A stretch of DNA of 64,000 bases from CF-118 sp035934385 (GCA_035934385.1 DASYXY010000027.1:3506-67505), one strand, 5' to 3'. Shown: positions 34,125 through 45,372, numbered from the stretch's first letter. Notes: generated by a model from the letters alone, not told the origin. Numbers and translations: made by a program.

Positions 34125-34537
34125 ACATCGAAATCAAGGTCTCGAGGTTGCGCTTCGTGGCGCGCCTCGAGACCCAGCGCGCGCCGAGATCCTGCGCCAA
34201 ATTCCAGTCCATGCTGCCGCTGCAGACGCAGATCATCCAGGCCCGCTGGAGCGGCGAGGCGGCCTGGATCCCGTTCGGCGAGCTCGACCTCGACCTCGGC
34301 TACGAGAACCACACCAGCTACCCCGCGCCCGGCCACCTTCTGCTGTATCCCGGCGGGATCAGCGAGACGGAGATCCTCTTCCCTTACGGCTCTTGCGTCT
34401 TCGGCAGCAAGATGGGCCAGCTGGCCGGCAACCATTTCGCGACCATTTACGAGGGCGCCGAGCACCTGGGCGAGCTCGGCCATCTCGTGCTCTGGAAGGG
34501 CGCTCAGGAGATCTCCTTCACGCAGCTGGCACGCTGA
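34121..34537 (+). CDS. DUF3830 (cyclophilin-like) protein, start codon unclear
   Basis: A protein of about 138 residues matching the DUF3830 pattern: RFVARLETQRAPRSCAKF, LPLQTQIIQARWSGEAAW, GHLLLYPGGISETEIL and GQLAGNHFATIYEG. These small cyclophilin-like proteins accompany ureide and pyrimidine genes; role unknown. The frame has no ATG or GTG where the first strand (IDIEIKV) should start. Candidates are ATA at 34121, which overlaps the permease stop TAG, or TTG at 34148, preceded by AAGGT but cutting off the first strand. I give the longer form. The stop is followed 1 base later by the GTG of the next gene. Confidence 0.7.
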   Translation: MDIEIKVSRLRFVARLETQRAPRSCAKFQSMLPLQTQIIQARWSGEAAWIPFGELDLDLGYENHTSYPAPGHLLLYPGGISETEILFPYGSCVFGSKMGQLAGNHFATIYEGAEHLGELGHLVLWKGAQEISFTQLAR

Positions 34538-34538
34538 C

Positions 34539-35762
34539 GTGACCGGCGCCGAGACGGTCATGGCAAGGTGCGACGAGCTCGCCGCCTGCAGCGAGGAGGC
34601 GGAACGCATCACGCGGCCGTTCGCGTCAGCCGCGATGCAGAGGGCGCACGAGCTGGTCGGACACTGGGTCCTCGAAGCAGGCATGCGCGTGAGCCGCGAC
34701 AACATAGGCAACGTGCGCGGCCGCTATGAGGCGTCGAGCGCGGGCAGCCCCACGCTGCTCATGGGCTCGCACCTCGACACGGTGCGAGGGGCCGGGAGAT
34801 ACGACGGGATGCTGGGCGTTCTCGTGGCGATCGCGGCGGTCCAGGCGCTGCACGACGCAGGCCACCGGCTTCCCTTCGCGATCGAGGTCATCGCCTTCGC
34901 CGACGAGGAGGGATTGCGTTTCGGCTCCACGTACCTCGGCAGTCGCGCGCTGGCCGGCGCGCTTTCACCCGCCGACCTGGCACTCGTCGACGCGCGTGGC
35001 GTCAGCCTGGCGCAGGCGATCACCGATTTCGGCGGCGATCCATCGCGCATCGGCGAGGATCGTTGGCGCGGTGGCGACCTGCTCGGATACGTCGAGACTC
35101 ACATCGAGCAGGGCCCGGTGCTGGAGGCGCGCCTGCTGCCCGTGGGAGTCGTGACCGCGATCGCAGGCCAGAACCGTTACGCGCTCACGCTCCAGGGTGA
35201 GTCGGGCCACGCGGGAACCGTGCCCATGAGCGTGCGGCGCGACGCCCTCGCGGCGGCCGCCGAAATCGTGCTGGCGGTCGAGACGGAGGCCCTCGCGCGG
35301 CCTGGCCTCGTCGCGACCGTCGGCAAGCTCGACGTCTTTCCCGGCGTGACGAACGTCATCCCCGGCCAGGTCGACCTCAGCCTCGACGTCCGCCACTCCG
35401 ACGACGCCACACGCATTGCAACGTGCGCACACATCCTGGAGCGGGCGCAGGATGTCGGCGCCCAGCGAAACGTGTCTGTGACCGTGAAACCGATAAGCGA
35501 GAACGCCGCGGTGCCCTGCTCGCCGCGACTCTCGGAGCTGCTGTCACGCGCTGTCGAGGACGCTGGGCTCGAGGTTCTGCACCTGCCCAGCGGCGCGGGT
35601 CACGACGGCGTGGCGATCTCGTCGCTGACCGAGATCGGAATGCTGTTCGTGCGCTGCAAGGGTGGCGTGAGCCACAGCCCCGCCGAGGCGGTGACCGTCG
35701 AGGACGTGGCGGTTGCGATCGACGTCCTCGGCCACCTCCTTGAACGATTGGCGGCGGTTTGA
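34539..35762 (+). CDS. allC: Allantoate amidohydrolase (M20 family)
   Basis: A 407-residue M20 peptidase-fold amidohydrolase starting at GTG 34539. Zinc ligands are in LLMGSHLDTV, GAGRYDGMLGV, FADEEGLRF and YVETHIEQGPVLE; the lid domain contains GQNRYALTLQGESGHAGTVP and the C-terminal ligand His is in SHSPAEAV. Allantoate amidohydrolase, N-carbamoyl-L-amino-acid hydrolase and beta-ureidopropionase share this fold; placement directly before allantoinase favours allantoate, giving ureidoglycine, carbon dioxide and ammonia. The stop overlaps the TTG start of allB. Confidence 0.85.
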   Translation: MTGAETVMARCDELAACSEEAERITRPFASAAMQRAHELVGHWVLEAGMRVSRDNIGNVRGRYEASSAGSPTLLMGSHLDTVRGAGRYDGMLGVLVAIAAVQALHDAGHRLPFAIEVIAFADEEGLRFGSTYLGSRALAGALSPADLALVDARGVSLAQAITDFGGDPSRIGEDRWRGGDLLGYVETHIEQGPVLEARLLPVGVVTAIAGQNRYALTLQGESGHAGTVPMSVRRDALAAAAEIVLAVETEALARPGLVATVGKLDVFPGVTNVIPGQVDLSLDVRHSDDATRIATCAHILERAQDVGAQRNVSVTVKPISENAAVPCSPRLSELLSRAVEDAGLEVLHLPSGAGHDGVAISSLTEIGMLFVRCKGGVSHSPAEAVTVEDVAVAIDVLGHLLERLAAV

Positions 35763-37096
35763 CCAGCAGGGCAGACATCGTCGTTCGTGGCGGCCGCGTG
35801 GTGACCGCATCGTCGGTGATGGATGCGGACGTGGCCGTCGCCGAGGGTCGCATCACGGAGATCGGCGCGCGGCTGGACGTCGAGGCGGGCGAGGAGATCG
35901 ACGCTTCCGGCCTTCACGTGTTTCCAGGCGGGGTCGACGCACATGTGCATTTCAACGAGCCCGGCCGCACCGAATGGGAGACGTTTGCGTGTGGGTCGGC
36001 AGCTCTCGCGGCGGGCGGCTACACGAGCTTCGTCGACATGCCGCTCAACAGCCTGCCCGTGACGATCGACGCAGACGCGTTCGACCAGAAGCTGGCCGCG
36101 GCGGAGAAGTCCGCGATCGTCGATTTTGGGATGTGGGGCGGCCTGGTGCCCGGCAACGTCGACCAGGTGGACCCGCTTCTCGATCGCGGCGTGCTCGGCT
36201 TCAAGGCCTTCATGTGCCCGAGCGGCATCGACGAGTTTCCGGCGTGCGATTCGATCACGCTGCGCGAGGGAATGACGCGGATCGCGCGCCGCGGTTCGAT
36301 TCTGCTTGTGCACGCGGAAGATCCAGTGGTTCTCGACCAGCACATGGCGGCGCCCGGTGGCGCGAGTGCGAATGATTTCATCCAGTCGCGCCCTCCCGAC
36401 GCGGAGCTCGCCGCCATCGGCCACGCCATCGACCTCGCCGCGGAAACCGGCTGCCGGCTGCACGTCGTCCATGTGAGCACGCTTGCCGGGATGGAGATGA
36501 TCCGCGCCGCGCAGGGCCGCGGCGTCGACGTGAGCGGCGAGACGTGCCCGCACTACCTCCTTTACGTCGGGGACGACCTCCAGCGCCTGGGCGGAGTGGG
36601 GAAGTGTTTCCCGCCCTTTCGGACCGCGTCTGACAGGGACGGGCTGTGGGCCCTGCTCGTGACGGGCGTGCTGCCGATGGTGGTGTCCGACCATTCGCCG
36701 AGCACGATCGAGCTCAAGGAGGGCGAGGACTTCTTCAAGATCTGGGGCGGTCTGTCCGGCTGCCAAACCACGCGATTGTTGCTGCTGGCGCGATCACTCG
36801 ACGCGCGCCGCCTGGCCGCGGCCACCGCCACCAACGTAGCGAGCCGCTTCGGACTTGCCGGGAAGGGCGAGATCGCGCCTGGCTACGATGCCGACCTGTG
36901 GCTCGCCGACCTTACGTACACAGGCGTCCTGCGCCGAGAAGAGCTGCTCTACAAGAACCCCTTCAGCGCGCACGAGGGCCAGCCGGTTCGCGGCCGCACC
37001 GTCCGCACGATCCGGCGCGGCGAGACGGTGTTCGCGGAGGGCAAGGTGCAGGTCGAGTCGGGCGGGCGTTTCATGCGTCCCGCAAGCGCGAGCTAG
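35759..37096 (+). CDS. allB: Allantoinase
   Basis: A 445-residue cyclic amidohydrolase starting at TTG 35759, overlapping the allC stop as TTGA. Metal ligands are in DAHVHFNEPGRTEW (HxH), the carboxylated Lys in GFKAFMCPSG, His in LHVVHVST, and the catalytic Asp in VVSDHSPST. MCPSGIDEFP and NEPGRTEW are characteristic of allantoinase rather than hydantoinase or dihydroorotase. It opens allantoin to allantoate, the substrate of the preceding gene product. Its last 26 bases overlap the end of the convergent deaminase gene, so the two purine transcription units meet here. Confidence 0.92.
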   Translation: MTSRADIVVRGGRVVTASSVMDADVAVAEGRITEIGARLDVEAGEEIDASGLHVFPGGVDAHVHFNEPGRTEWETFACGSAALAAGGYTSFVDMPLNSLPVTIDADAFDQKLAAAEKSAIVDFGMWGGLVPGNVDQVDPLLDRGVLGFKAFMCPSGIDEFPACDSITLREGMTRIARRGSILLVHAEDPVVLDQHMAAPGGASANDFIQSRPPDAELAAIGHAIDLAAETGCRLHVVHVSTLAGMEMIRAAQGRGVDVSGETCPHYLLYVGDDLQRLGGVGKCFPPFRTASDRDGLWALLVTGVLPMVVSDHSPSTIELKEGEDFFKIWGGLSGCQTTRLLLLARSLDARRLAAATATNVASRFGLAGKGEIAPGYDADLWLADLTYTGVLRREELLYKNPFSAHEGQPVRGRTVRTIRRGETVFAEGKVQVESGGRFMRPASAS

Positions 37097-38401
37097 CAGC
37101 CGCGAGCTCCCGGGCGATGGTCTCCTCGTCGCCGGTCAGCAGGTTGCCTTCGCGCACCACGACGCGGCCGTTGACTACGACCGCCTGAGCCCGCACTGGA
37201 GGCGCCAGCGCCAGCGCCGCCACAGGGTCGGCGGAGCCGGCGTGCGCGAGATCGTCGATCCGGAAGCACGCCACGTCGGCGCATTTGCCCGCGGCCAGGG
37301 TGCCGCAATCGTCGCGCCCCAGGCACTGCGCGCCGCCTTGCGCGGCGAGCCTCCACGCACCCCGAGCGTCTAGCGCTTGCGGCGACGTCTCGCGTGCGCG
37401 CGCCAGCAGCAGGGCCTGGTGCACTTCGAAGGCCAGGTTGGAATCCTCGTTGCTGGCGGCGCCGTCCACGCCCAGGCCGACGCGCGCTCCTGCGCGGACG
37501 AGGTCCGCGACGCGGCACATGCCCGCGCCGAGCCGCATGTTGCTGGAAGGACAGTGGGCGACGCCAGAGCCCGACTCGGCGACTCGATCCACCTCGGCGT
37601 CGTTGAAATGGATCCCGTGAGCGAACCAAACGTCATCGCCTGTCCAGCCGAGATCGTCCATGAGCTCGAGCGGCCGGCGCCCGAATTTTTCGATGCAGAA
37701 GTCTTCCTCGTCCAGCGTCTCCGCCAGGTGGGTGTGGAGGCGTAGGCCGAGGCGCCGCGCGAGCTCCGCGGATTCCTCCATGAGCGCTGGTGTGACCGAG
37801 AAGGGCGAGCAGGGCGCCACCACGACGCGGCACATGGAGCCCGGCGCGGGATCGTGGTAGCTCGTCGCGACCGATTGTGTGTGGGCGAGGATCGCGTCGT
37901 GCTCCTCGACCACATCGTCGGGCGGAAGGCCGCCTTTCGACTTACCCAGCGACATGGAGCCCCGGCACGGGTGGAACCGCAGGCCCAGCTCCCGCGCCGT
38001 TTCCACGAGCGCCTCGAAGATGCCGGGCTTTCCGGCCGGGAACACGTAGTGGTGGTCGGTCGACATGGTGCAACCGCTGAGCAGCAGCCTGGTCATCGCC
38101 GCCCGCGCAGCCACACGCACGATGTCGGCGTCGATGCGCGCCCACACGGGGTAAAGGGCCTGCAGCCACTCGAAGAGCGTGCCGTCAGGAACGTACGCTC
38201 GGGTGGCCCACTGGTACATGTGGTCGTGCGCGTTGACGAGTCCCGGCATGGCTACGCAGTTCGGCTCGTCCACAGTTTCATCGGCCTCTGGCGCCGGGCC
38301 TGAGCCGACCTGCCGGATCAGGCCGCCGTCGGCCAGCAGCCAGCCGTTTTCGATTTCCTCTCCGGCTCCGGTGACGAGCAGGCCGGCTTTGACGAGCAGC
38401 G

Positions 38402-38405
<4 letters not shown>
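37071..38405 (-). CDS. Guanine/8-oxoguanine-type deaminase (amidohydrolase)
   Basis: A 444-residue amidohydrolase of the ATZ/TRZ-8-oxoguanine deaminase branch. The metal site is visible in VNAHDHMYQW, LHTHLAET, WFAHGIHF and GLGVDGAASNED; SGCTMSTDHHYVFP and PCSPFSVTPALMEESA are typical of hydroxydechloroatrazine-like and 8-oxoguanine deaminases. In this operon its likely task is deamination of guanine (to xanthine) or 8-oxoguanine (to urate), both feeding the pathway. ATGA overlap links it to the xanthine dehydrogenase large subunit. It is the last gene of the eight-gene operon. Substrate choice is inferred. Confidence 0.85.
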
Positions 38406-40644
<2,239 letters not shown>

Positions 40645-40648
<4 letters not shown>

Positions 40649-41106
40649 ATCCGTCCCGCCGCGAGGTTCACCGCGTCGATGATCTTCGCGTAGCCCGTGC
40701 ACCGGCAGATGTTGCCGGCGAGCGCCTCGCGGATCTGAGCCTCGGTGGGTCTGCGTACCCGCTTCAGCAAATCGTGGGTTGCGACCACCAGGCCGGGCGT
40801 ACAGAAGCCACACTGCACCGCGCCTGCCTCCACGAACGCTTGCTGCACCGAATGCAGCCCGTCCGCGCGGGCAAGACCTTCGACCGTGACGATGTTCCGG
40901 TTGTTGGCCTGGCCCCCGAGCACCAGGCAGGCGCACACGAGCACCCCGTCCAGGAACACCGAGCAAGAGCCGCATTCGCCTTGCTCGCAGGCGTTCTTCG
41001 ATCCGTACAGACCGAAGCGCTCGCGCAGCACGTAGAGGAGACTCTCGCCCTCCCACACGCCGTCCGCCTCGCGGGCGACGCCGTTGACCGTGCAGGCGAC
41101 CTTCAT
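40645..41106 (-). CDS. Xanthine dehydrogenase, 2Fe-2S subunit
   Basis: A 153-residue iron-sulfur subunit starting at ATG 41106, overlapping the FAD-subunit stop as ATGA. The plant-ferredoxin cluster ligands are in ACEQGECGSCSVFLDG with a later Cys in VCACLVLGG, and the second cluster in QCGFCTPGLV and NICRCTGYAKI. It carries electrons from the molybdenum centre to FAD. Length and motifs are normal for the CoxS/XdhC-type small subunit. Genes for all three subunits are contiguous in the order FAD, FeS, Mo. Confidence 0.93.
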
Positions 41107-41963
41107 GCCCAGCCCACGCGGTAGTCCTGCCAGGCCCAGCTCAAGCTGCGCCTCGCCATCACCGACAGCGCGTGCCGGCGGTAGGCGGCGGTGCCTCGCA
41201 CGTCGTCGATGGGTTTCGCGGCCGCCGCCACGAGCTCGCCAAAGCGCGCGACGGCAGCGTCGCCTGGCGGCCGTCTGCCGTCCCAGTCCAGCTCGCCTTG
41301 AATGAACTGCTCCGCTTCGGTCGCCGGCAACGGAGTCGGGCCCGCGGATCCGATACCGGTTCGCACCTGGCGCCTCTGAGCGTCGAGCGCCAGCGCGAAC
41401 GAGCACACCGCGATCACCATCGCGTTGCGGGTTCCGACCTTGGAAAACGTCTGCGGTCCGACGGCGGGCGCGATCAGGAAAGCCGCGATGAGCTCGTCGC
41501 CGCGCGCCGCGTTGCGCTTGGGGCCGGTGAAAAACTCGCGGACCGGAACGCGCCGTGTGCCCGACACCGAAGCCAGCTCCACCATCGCATCGGTTGCGAG
41601 CAGCGGCGGATGCGCGTCGCCCGCCGGCGAGGCGGTCCCGAGGTTGCCGCCGACGGTGCCGCGGTTGCGGATCTGCGGCGAGCCTACAGTCCGTGACGCC
41701 ATCGCCAGGCCTGGCATGCGGTCGCCGAGCTCGTCGATGATCCGCGTGTACGTCACGCCCGCGCCGACCCGGACGAGGCCGTCGTCGGTGGCCCAGTCGG
41801 TGAGGTCGGCGACGCGGGTGAGGTCGATGACCGCCTGTGGCCGGTTGTGGTCCAGGTTGATCTCGACCATCACGTCCGTGCCGCCCGCGATCGGCAGGGC
41901 CTCGGGATGCGCCGCCTTCATGGCCAGCGCCTCCGCCCAGGTGGACGGCTGCAGGAAGTTCAT
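41103..41963 (-). CDS. Xanthine dehydrogenase, FAD-binding subunit
   Basis: A 286-residue FAD subunit of the CoxM/XdhB type. FAD-binding loops are LPIAGGTDVMVEINL and RNRGTVGGNLGTASPAGD, followed by the C-terminal domain (GTAAYRRHALSVMARR). It passes electrons from the FeS subunit to NAD or another acceptor. It overlaps urate oxidase upstream and the FeS subunit downstream by 4 bases each, so expression is tightly coupled. The Asn-His-Asn segment after the first loop is variable in the family and not informative. Confidence 0.92.
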   Translation of the reverse strand: MNFLQPSTWAEALAMKAAHPEALPIAGGTDVMVEINLDHNRPQAVIDLTRVADLTDWATDDGLVRVGAGVTYTRIIDELGDRMPGLAMASRTVGSPQIRNRGTVGGNLGTASPAGDAHPPLLATDAMVELASVSGTRRVPVREFFTGPKRNAARGDELIAAFLIAPAVGPQTFSKVGTRNAMVIAVCSFALALDAQRRQVRTGIGSAGPTPLPATEAEQFIQGELDWDGRRPPGDAAVARFGELVAAAAKPIDDVRGTAAYRRHALSVMARRSLSWAWQDYRVGWA

Positions 41964-42814
41964 CCCCAGGCGGGTCCGGCGTCGGGCGCGTCGTGGCGTA
42001 TGACCGTGCCTTCAATCAGCCCGTACGGCCGGTCGGCCGCGTAGAAGACCTCGTTGTCGTTCGTCAATCCGAACGGCGCCATGTCCACAATGAAGTGGTG
42101 TTTGTTCGGCATGGACATCCGGACCTCGACGATCTCGGGTCGCGCTTTCAGCACTGCTTCGCCCATCGCGTAGAGCGTCTGCTGCAGCGAAAGGCTGTGC
42201 TTGCTCGCGAAGGTCTCCAGCAGCAGTCGTCTGGCCTCGGCGAACGATCGAGCCCAGTCGTTCTCGGCGCCGGCAAAGCGCCACCGCGCTGTGACCGCTG
42301 TCGCCAGGATTCGATCCTTCGTCTCCGGCAGGGTGGTGTAGCGATCGCGCGGGTAACCCCAGAACTCGGAACCGGCCGACTTCAGCACTATGAGGTCGGT
42401 CAGACCGCCGACGACCCACGCGCGGTGCCTCGTGCATGTGACCGCCGCGAGGCGCTTCTCCGCTCCGGCGCGGACGAAGGCGTGGTCGTTGATGCGCTCC
42501 CACGGGTGCTCCTCGATCGTCACACGCGCACGCTCGACCGAGTCGACGCCTGCGAAATGCCGCGCCAGGCGCAGCCCGAAATCCTCGATCTCGCCAACGC
42601 CGTCGCGGGCGAACGCGAAGACCGTGTTCTTCTGAGTGTCGGTGGGGAGGACCTTGCTGTTGTCGCCGGTCAGGTGCGTGGCGGCGAAATCGCCGGCCAA
42701 CGCGACGCTGACGGTCAGGTCCTTGATCTCGTCCTTGGAGCCGGAACGCGTGACCCGCACGACGTGGGTCTCCGCCTTGCCGTACTGGTTGTCACCAAGA
42801 ACAATGTCGCTCAA
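41960..42814 (-). CDS. Urate oxidase (uricase)
   Basis: A 284-residue cofactor-free uricase made of two T-fold domains. Recognisable segments are LGDNQYGKAETHVVRV, HLTGDNSKVLPTDTQKNTVF (the charge-relay Thr), DHAFVRAG, SEFWGYPRDRYTTLPET and SMPNKHHFIVDMAPFG. It oxidises urate to 5-hydroxyisourate with oxygen, giving hydrogen peroxide. The start is TTG 42814; AAAGGTG, located in the last codons of the HIU hydrolase gene, fits as its ribosome-binding site with 8 bases of spacing. Its product is the substrate of the gene just upstream in the operon. Confidence 0.93.
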   Translation of the reverse strand: MSDIVLGDNQYGKAETHVVRVTRSGSKDEIKDLTVSVALAGDFAATHLTGDNSKVLPTDTQKNTVFAFARDGVGEIEDFGLRLARHFAGVDSVERARVTIEEHPWERINDHAFVRAGAEKRLAAVTCTRHRAWVVGGLTDLIVLKSAGSEFWGYPRDRYTTLPETKDRILATAVTARWRFAGAENDWARSFAEARRLLLETFASKHSLSLQQTLYAMGEAVLKARPEIVEVRMSMPNKHHFIVDMAPFGLTNDNEVFYAADRPYGLIEGTVIRHDAPDAGPAWG

Positions 42815-42817
42815 CGC

Positions 42818-43150
42818 CTACACACCTTTATATGTGGTGTAGCCGTAAGGGCTCAGCAGCAGCGGCACGTGGAGGTGCCCGGGGTCCTCGAGGGTGAAGA
42901 CGACGCTCACCTCCGGGTAGAACGCGCTCAGGCCCGAGCGCTCGAAGTATCGCTGCGTGGCGAAGACAAGCCTGTAGTCGCCTGCGTCGAGCTCGTCCTC
43001 GGTGAGCTTTTGCACCCGGCCGTCGGCGTCCGTCTCGGCGTGTCCGACGTCCTTCCAATCGCCGTTCGGCTCGCGGCGGCTCAGCGTCACCTCGAGGCCG
43101 GCGGCGGGCGTGCCGCGCATCGTGTCGAGGACATGGGTGGAGATGCTCAC
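42818..43150 (-). CDS. hiuH: 5-Hydroxyisourate hydrolase (transthyretin-like)
   Basis: A 110-residue transthyretin-fold enzyme. It begins SISTHVLDTMRGTPAAGLEV, with the catalytic His, and includes an Arg in DGRVQKL and a His in EDPGHLHVPLLLSPYGYTTY. It hydrolyses 5-hydroxyisourate to OHCU. The family normally ends with Tyr-Arg-Gly-Ser; this protein ends Tyr-Lys-Gly-Val. The same bases form the AAAGGTG ribosome-binding site of urate oxidase, so the changed tail may reflect that overlap. ATGA overlap links it to uraD upstream. Confidence 0.92.
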   Translation of the reverse strand: MSISTHVLDTMRGTPAAGLEVTLSRREPNGDWKDVGHAETDADGRVQKLTEDELDAGDYRLVFATQRYFERSGLSAFYPEVSVVFTLEDPGHLHVPLLLSPYGYTTYKGV

Positions 43151-43578
43151 GCGGCCACGATGGCTCGGAGCCTCATGAGCGCGATCTTGCGCAGCTCGCG
43201 TTTCGCCTCCTCCAGCTCGGCCGCGGGGTCGTTGTTCATCCGCCGGCGCAGCTCAGACAGGATCTCCTCGCCGCCGCGGCCGCTCGCATGGATCAGGAAC
43301 ACGTGGCCGAACCGCTCCTCATACCGACGATTTTCGGCCGCGAGCGCGGCGAGCGTGGCGGCGGAGGCGCGCATCGCCGCCCTCTGCTCGCGCACCGAGC
43401 TCTCAGGCGCCTCACCTCCGCGCTCGCCGATGCGCGGGTGGGCCTTCATCGCGTCCAACCAATCTTCGTCCGTGAGCTCGTCCATCGCCTCCTCTGCCGA
43501 GGCCCCGGACGCCACCGCGCGCGCCCAGCGCCGGCTGGAGAGGCAGGCGTACAGCCGCGCCTCGTAGTTGTCACTCAA
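43147..43578 (-). CDS. uraD: OHCU decarboxylase
   Basis: A 143-residue helical decarboxylase, slightly short for the family (usually about 160-170) because the N-terminal helix is trimmed to NYEARLYACLSSRRWA. The conserved core is present: LDAMKAHPRIGE with the catalytic His, REQRAAM, NRRYEERFGHVFLIHASGR and the EILSELRRRM helix. It decarboxylates 2-oxo-4-hydroxy-4-carboxy-5-ureidoimidazoline to S-allantoin. Its start lies 8 bases inside the end of the adenine deaminase gene. With urate oxidase and HIU hydrolase it completes urate to allantoin. Confidence 0.92.
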   Translation of the reverse strand: MSDNYEARLYACLSSRRWARAVASGASAEEAMDELTDEDWLDAMKAHPRIGERGGEAPESSVREQRAAMRASAATLAALAAENRRYEERFGHVFLIHASGRGGEEILSELRRRMNNDPAAELEEAKRELRKIALMRLRAIVAA

Positions 43579-45241
43579 CCGCCAGCGGCACCAGCTCGAA
43601 GCGGCCGACGTCGACGAGACCGCGGTCCGTGATCTTCAGCTCGGGGATCACCGAAAGCGCGAGAAAGCTCAGCGTCATGAACGGCGAGGCCATCGTGGAG
43701 CCCATCAATGCAAGCCGGCGCTCCATCGACCGCAGCCGCTCGTGCACCTCGGCGAGCGGCCGGTCGCTCATCAGTCCCGCGATCGGCAGGGGGAGCTCCT
43801 CCACCGCCCGGCCGCCCTCCGCGATGACGATGCCGCCGCCGATCTCGGCCAGCCGAGCCGCGCACGCCGCCATGTCGCGATCGTCGACGCCTAGCACCAC
43901 CACGTTGTGCGCATCGTGCGCGACCGTGGATGCGAACGCGCCGCGCTTCAGCCCGACGTTCGTCGCGAAACCGAGGCCCACGCGGCCGGTGGCGTGGTGC
44001 CGCTCGAGCACGGCGATCTTCACCAGGTCGCGCGATGGATCGGCGACAAGCAGGCCGTCGCGCGCGCACGGCTCGACCATGTCCATTCCGGTCAGCAGCT
44101 GGGCGGGGATGACCCGGATCACGCGGATCTTCGTCGGACCGGACGGTATGTGGAACGACGCCTCGTCGACCGGTCCGAGGTTGACGGTCTGGCGCACCCA
44201 CTCCGGGACGTCGAGCCTGGTGAAACGCGGCGGCGCTCCGCGCTTCAACACCTGGCGCGGGCGGAACGACTCCAGGTCGTCGAGCACCAGGATGTCGGCC
44301 TGATAGCCGGGCGCCACCGCGCCCAGCCGCCACAGCCGGTGATACATCGCGGGGTTGATCGTCGCCATCACCACCGCGTCCTCGGGGCTCACGCCCTCCT
44401 CGACCGCGACTCGGACCATCTGGTTGATGTGCCCCTCCTCGACGATGAAGTCGGGCTCGCGGTCGTCGGTGCAGAACATGCACTGGTTGGTGCCGAACTG
44501 CTTGACCAGCGGCAGCAGGTCCTTCAGATTGCGCGCGCCGGTGGCCTCGCGCAGCATGACCCACATCCCGAGGCGTCTTTTCTCGAGGGCCTCGTCGAAC
44601 GTCGTCGACTCATGGTCGGACCGGATGCCGGCGGCGAGGTAAGCGTTGAGACGCGGGCCGCTCACACCGGGCGCATGCCCGTCGACGTGATCGGTGAGCC
44701 GCGTGTCCAGCTTGGCCAGCTCGCTGTCGGCCCCAGCGATCACGCCCGGGAAGTTCATCATCTCGGCGACGCCGATGGTGCGGTGGCGCCGAAGCAGGCT
44801 CTCGATGTCACCGGGAGTGAAGGGTCGTCGCGGCGACTCGAAGGATGAGGCGGGCACGCACGACGAGGCCATGACGAACACGTCGAGCGGCACGTTGTCG
44901 CAACAGTCGAGCAGCCAGTGGATGCCGTCGGTGCCCAGCACGTTCGCCACCTCGTGCGGGTCGGCGACCACTGCGGTCGTGCCGTGGGCGAGCACCGCGC
45001 GCGAGAACTCGTCGAGCATCAGCTTGGAGGACTCGATGTGCATGTGGGCGTCGATGAAGCCGGGCACGAGGTACTTGCCCGCGACGTCGATGCGCTCGCG
45101 TCCCTGGTACTGCCCAAGGCCGACCACGAAGCCGTCGACCACGGCGACGTCGACGTCGAGCCATTCCTTTGTGAACACCGACAGCACGCGACCGCCGGCG
45201 AGCACCAGGTCGGCCGGCTCGTCGCCGCGCGCGACAGCCAT
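43571..45241 (-). CDS. ade: Adenine deaminase
   Basis: A 556-residue binuclear metal deaminase of the AdeC family. Motifs: GFIDAHMHIESSKLM (HxH), AVVADPHEVANVLG, GVAEMMNFPGVIAG, DHVDGHAPGVSG, IRSDHESTTFDEALE and QCMFCTDDREPD. It converts adenine to hypoxanthine, the entry point for adenine into the pathway below. It is the first gene of the eight-gene purine operon and is preceded by two copies of a palindromic operator. No start codon exists between the ATG at 45241 and an in-frame stop 27 bases upstream, so the start is fixed unless a rare codon is used. Confidence 0.93.
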   Translation of the reverse strand: MAVARGDEPADLVLAGGRVLSVFTKEWLDVDVAVVDGFVVGLGQYQGRERIDVAGKYLVPGFIDAHMHIESSKLMLDEFSRAVLAHGTTAVVADPHEVANVLGTDGIHWLLDCCDNVPLDVFVMASSCVPASSFESPRRPFTPGDIESLLRRHRTIGVAEMMNFPGVIAGADSELAKLDTRLTDHVDGHAPGVSGPRLNAYLAAGIRSDHESTTFDEALEKRRLGMWVMLREATGARNLKDLLPLVKQFGTNQCMFCTDDREPDFIVEEGHINQMVRVAVEEGVSPEDAVVMATINPAMYHRLWRLGAVAPGYQADILVLDDLESFRPRQVLKRGAPPRFTRLDVPEWVRQTVNLGPVDEASFHIPSGPTKIRVIRVIPAQLLTGMDMVEPCARDGLLVADPSRDLVKIAVLERHHATGRVGLGFATNVGLKRGAFASTVAHDAHNVVVLGVDDRDMAACAARLAEIGGGIVIAEGGRAVEELPLPIAGLMSDRPLAEVHERLRSMERRLALMGSTMASPFMTLSFLALSVIPELKITDRGLVDVGRFELVPLAVE

Positions 45242-45298
45242 CCACTTCGCGTCGATGGCGGCAAGCTAGCACACTGACCCAGGTCGGGCCCGACCCCG

Positions 45299-45314
45299 CG
45301 TTTGTATACAAACG
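45299..45314. promoter_or_regulatory. Operator palindrome 1, purine operon promoter region
   Basis: CGTTTGTATACAAACG is a perfect 16-bp palindrome 58 bases upstream of the adenine deaminase start. Its core TGTATACA resembles operators of GntR/FadR-type repressors. A second, imperfect copy lies 42 bp to the right (four helical turns), so two dimers could bind on one DNA face. The regulator gene is not in the window. Confidence 0.75.
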
Positions 45315-45340
45315 AGCAGTTCCCGGCCGGAAATTACGTG

Positions 45341-45356
45341 CGTTTGCGTACAAAGG
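45341..45356. promoter_or_regulatory. Operator palindrome 2, near the MpaB-type gene promoter
   Basis: CGTTTGCGTACAAAGG keeps 13 of the 16 positions of the perfect palindrome at 45299-45314. It ends 29 bases before the GTG of the MpaB-type gene and would cover the -35 region of the proposed TATCTT promoter, so it could control the rightward gene, the leftward purine operon, or both. Confidence 0.65.
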
Positions 45357-45372
45357 CAGTAATGGCGCCACG

